Shown in pieces: positions 5,717 through 7,204 of a stretch of DNA of 7,204 bases. Each line of letters begins with the position of its first letter. Positions within the stretch are counted from its first letter, which is position 1. Under the pieces are notes generated by a model that did not search any database, was not told the origin of the DNA, and was given only the letters and a program-made list of their open reading frames with translations. The DNA lies in the NCBI GenBank assembly GCA_035642125.1, contig DASQSZ010000383.1, forward strand, positions 1 to 7,204, given 5' to 3'. Source of the DNA: CALAED01 sp937891035. Lineage in GTDB: Bacteria; Actinomycetota; Actinomycetes; Streptosporangiales; Streptosporangiaceae. The translations under genes and the position numbers were made by a program.

Positions 5717-5758
5717 ATGCGCAACCCCTCCCATATGCGCAACTCCCACACATGTGGG
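5717..5758. promoter_or_regulatory. Direct repeat and inverted repeat upstream of the second esx set
   Basis: ATGCGCAAC occurs at 5717-5725 and again at 5735-5743, exactly 18 bases apart, each followed by CTCCCA. The second copy runs into the inverted repeat CCCACA (5745-5750) / TGTGGG (5753-5758) with a 2-base centre. The cluster lies between a terminator and the next start, about 65-105 bases before ATG 5822, where a promoter and operator would be expected. I see no clear -35/-10 pair. Confidence 0.4.
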
Positions 5759-5821
5759 CCATACATCATTGAGCTGATCAACAACGGACGTGCCGGGGGA
5801 GTCGGCAGGAGGTAAGGGATC

Positions 5822-6271
5822 ATGGTACGAGATGGCGGCGGTGGCGGGGGTTATCCGAGGAACCTGCCGTCCGTCGGCGATCACGTCGAGGTGGATCGCG
5901 ACATGCTTCGAGACATCGCCAAGCGGTTGCAGGCCGACCTCGATGAGCTCAATGGCTGGAACAACGGTTCGCTCAAGGATCTGCAGGACAACGAATCCGA
6001 GTGGATCCCCGAGAACTCGCTCGGCGAGTACAACGCGGGCCGGCAGATAGCGTCGACGTTCACCCAGGCGTACAGCCAGATCGGAGGCACCTACAGCCAG
6101 TTCTTGGGCTCGTACCAGCAGGTCATCACGGGCATCCTGCAAACGGTCAATGGCTACCAGCGCGCGGAGGACGCCACCGCTGAGGCCGCGAACCGGGCCA
6201 ATATCGGTGGGCAGTCCGGTGGCGGACAAACGGCTGGTGGATCCGGAGGCGGCGGAGGCGGCGCGTGGTAA
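5822..6271 (+). CDS. Esx-like T7SS-associated protein with Gly-rich ends
   Basis: 149 residues from ATG 5822, with AGGAGGTAA at 5807-5815 upstream. Residues 5-10 are a Gly run. Residues ~22-125 are mostly helical: a first helix (DRDMLRDIAKRLQADLDEL), a turn with W46-NNG in place of a strict W-x-G, a second Trp (W61), then a long helix rich in Tyr and Gln (TQAYSQIGGTYSQFLGSYQQ). Y112-x3-E116 (YQRAE) fits the YxxxD/E export signal. Residues 129-149 are Gly/Ser/Gln-rich and end in AW. It has no signal peptide or membrane helix. The arrangement suggests a distant WXG100-superfamily T7SS substrate or partner, possibly pairing with the next gene 34 bases downstream, which has the W-x-G but no YxxxD/E. 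I do not recognise a named family, so the specific function is unknown. Confidence 0.85.
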   Translation: MVRDGGGGGGYPRNLPSVGDHVEVDRDMLRDIAKRLQADLDELNGWNNGSLKDLQDNESEWIPENSLGEYNAGRQIASTFTQAYSQIGGTYSQFLGSYQQVITGILQTVNGYQRAEDATAEAANRANIGGQSGGGQTAGGSGGGGGGAW

Positions 6272-6305
6272 TCGCCATCCGCTGCGGTAGGAAGGACGCG
6301 AGACA

Positions 6306-7204
6306 ATGACCAGCAACAGGATCCAGCAGAACGTCCAGGGCGGTGAAGACTGGGGCGGCAACCACGCCGACCTCGCGGTCTGGGAAGACGACGTCGAGGC
6401 CGTCCGGGCCATGCTTCAGAAGATGCGGCCGCAAGACGTCGACCGCGGTGCCGCCGCGTTCCAGCGAGTCGCCGAGCGCATGCGCACCAGCGTCGAACTG
6501 CTCTACAACCAGGCGTCCAAGATGACCGAAGCCTGGGGCGGCGAAGCGGCGCAGAACGCGATGCGCCAGATGCAACGGGCCTACGACCAGGCCAACGAGA
6601 TCTACGACAAGAGCAATCAGACCAGCAGCGCTATGTCGCGGCACGCCGGAATGATGCGCAGCTACCAGGCCAATCCTCCGGAGAAGGCCGGCGGTGGCGG
6701 CATCATGGGCGGCATCGTGAGCGCCGCCAGCGTAGTCTCCCCGGCCGTCGCGGGAGCGTCGGCGGCCGCGAGCAATGACAACGCCGATGAGTTCATGGGC
6801 CGGCTGCAAAACGACACGGCCGCGTCCAACCAGAACTTCCCCCCCGGCATCCGGAACGAGAATCTGCATGTTGGGGGATATGACCAAAACCCCACGGGCA
6901 ACCCCAACCTCGGTGGTGGCGGTGGCGGCGGCGGTCTGCCCGGCGGTGGGAGCGTGCCGGGAGGAGGCGGCGGTGGCGTCGGCGGCGGCAGCCTTCCAGG
7001 TGGCGGTGCCGGTGGCGTCGGCGGCGGCAGCCTCCCGGGCGGCGGTGCCGGTGGCGTCGGCGGCGGTGGCCTGCCCGACGGCGCTGGCGGTGTCGGCGGC
7101 GGTGGTCTGCCCGGCGGCGGTACTGACCTGGCCGGTGCCGGCGGCGGTGGCCTGCCCGGCGGTGGCGGTCTGCCCGGCGGCGGTCTCGGCGGCGGTGCCG
7201 GCGG
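6306..7204 (+). CDS. WXG100-type protein with long Gly-rich LPGGG tail (3' end outside window)
   Basis: ATG 6306 follows AGGAAGGA at 6289-6296. 299 codons are visible and the frame runs off the window. Residues ~28-120 form an extended WXG100-like helical hairpin, with W77-G-G79 (MTEAWGGEAAQNAM) at the turn and a second helix rich in Met, Gln and Tyr. Residues ~129-157 are small and hydrophobic (GGIMGGIVSAASVVSPAVAG), perhaps a membrane-active or packed helix. A polar stretch (DNADEFMGRLQND) follows, then from residue ~202 a tail almost entirely of Gly with LPGGG and GGVGGG repeats. No YxxxD/E motif is visible. It is probably a T7SS substrate whose tail acts as a flexible or wall-spanning segment (inference). 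Any further C-terminal domain, such as a toxin, would lie beyond 7204. Confidence 0.88.
   Translation, partial: MTSNRIQQNVQGGEDWGGNHADLAVWEDDVEAVRAMLQKMRPQDVDRGAAAFQRVAERMRTSVELLYNQASKMTEAWGGEAAQNAMRQMQRAYDQANEIYDKSNQTSSAMSRHAGMMRSYQANPPEKAGGGGIMGGIVSAASVVSPAVAGASAAASNDNADEFMGRLQNDTAASNQNFPPGIRNENLHVGGYDQNPTGNPNLGGGGGGGGLPGGGSVPGGGGGGVGGGSLPGGGAGGVGGGSLPGGGAGGVGGGGLPDGAGGVGGGGLPGGGTDLAGAGGGGLPGGGGLPGGGLGGGAG
6903..7204 (+). repeat. Gly-rich coding repeats, 39-base period
   Basis: GGTGGCGTCG starts at 6972, 7011 and 7050, exactly 39 bases (13 codons) apart, encoding units like GGVGGGSLPGGGA. A shorter 36-base unit follows to about 7086, after which the pattern decays into LPGGG copies to the window end. 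All spacings keep the reading frame. Such arrays change length by slippage and are prone to assembly collapse. Confidence 0.8.

Noticed and set aside
5609..6887. Minus-strand frames opposite the second esx set (5609-6412, 6147-6887)
   Set aside because: Antisense to genes with good ribosome-binding sites and helical Esx-like products; no recognisable protein features.
6903..7204. CRISPR-like array suggested by the regular 39-base repeats
   Set aside because: The repeats are contiguous, in frame and code for a Gly-rich tail; there are no unique spacers.
1..7204. tRNA, rRNA, insertion sequence or attachment site
   Set aside because: On reading through the sequence I saw no cloverleaf, rRNA-like stretch, transposase motif or terminal inverted repeats.

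Overview
The window comes from a high-GC actinomycete. Third codon positions in the clear genes are almost all G or C, ribosome-binding sites are strong GGAGG-type, and several starts are GTG. The content is part of a type VII secretion (ESX/T7SS) locus with a neighbouring toxin module. The EccB sequence suggests a non-mycobacterial actinomycete, but I cannot place it to genus.

Layout, all on the + strand. Positions 1-155 hold the 3' end of an upstream gene of unknown function, followed by a 264-base gap with one GC hairpin. Positions 420-950 encode a 176-residue stand-alone protein that looks like a YezG-type immunity protein. After 48 bases, 999-3260 encodes a 753-residue multidomain protein. 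Its order is an N-terminal domain clearly paralogous to the upstream small protein, a second actinomycete-type module with a WIWP motif, a Pro/Ala/Ser-rich linker built of tandem DNA repeats, a small 'WCL' domain, and a C-terminal TNT domain (tuberculosis necrotizing toxin, an NAD+ glycohydrolase family). A 154-base gap with a dyad leads to eccB (3415-4836), the single-pass membrane core subunit of the T7SS.

An AT-richer gap with a plausible sigma-70-type promoter and a perfect 12-bp palindrome precedes a pair of WXG100 (Esx) genes at 4978-5295 and 5329-5628. A strong terminator-like hairpin closes that unit. A second set of Esx-like genes follows: 5822-6271, with a degenerate WXG and Gly-rich ends, and 6306 to the window end, with a WGG motif and a long LPGGG-repeat tail cut off by the window.

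Working model (inference): eccB and the Esx genes belong to a T7SS whose other core genes (eccC, eccD, mycP, eccE) lie outside the window. The TNT protein may be an effector or intracellular toxin of that locus, and the upstream YezG-like protein its immunity partner. The most unusual points are that the immunity-like domain occurs twice, once alone and once fused to the toxin, and that the TNT domain has Gly where I expect a conserved Gln. The large protein also lacks a recognisable T7SS export signal.
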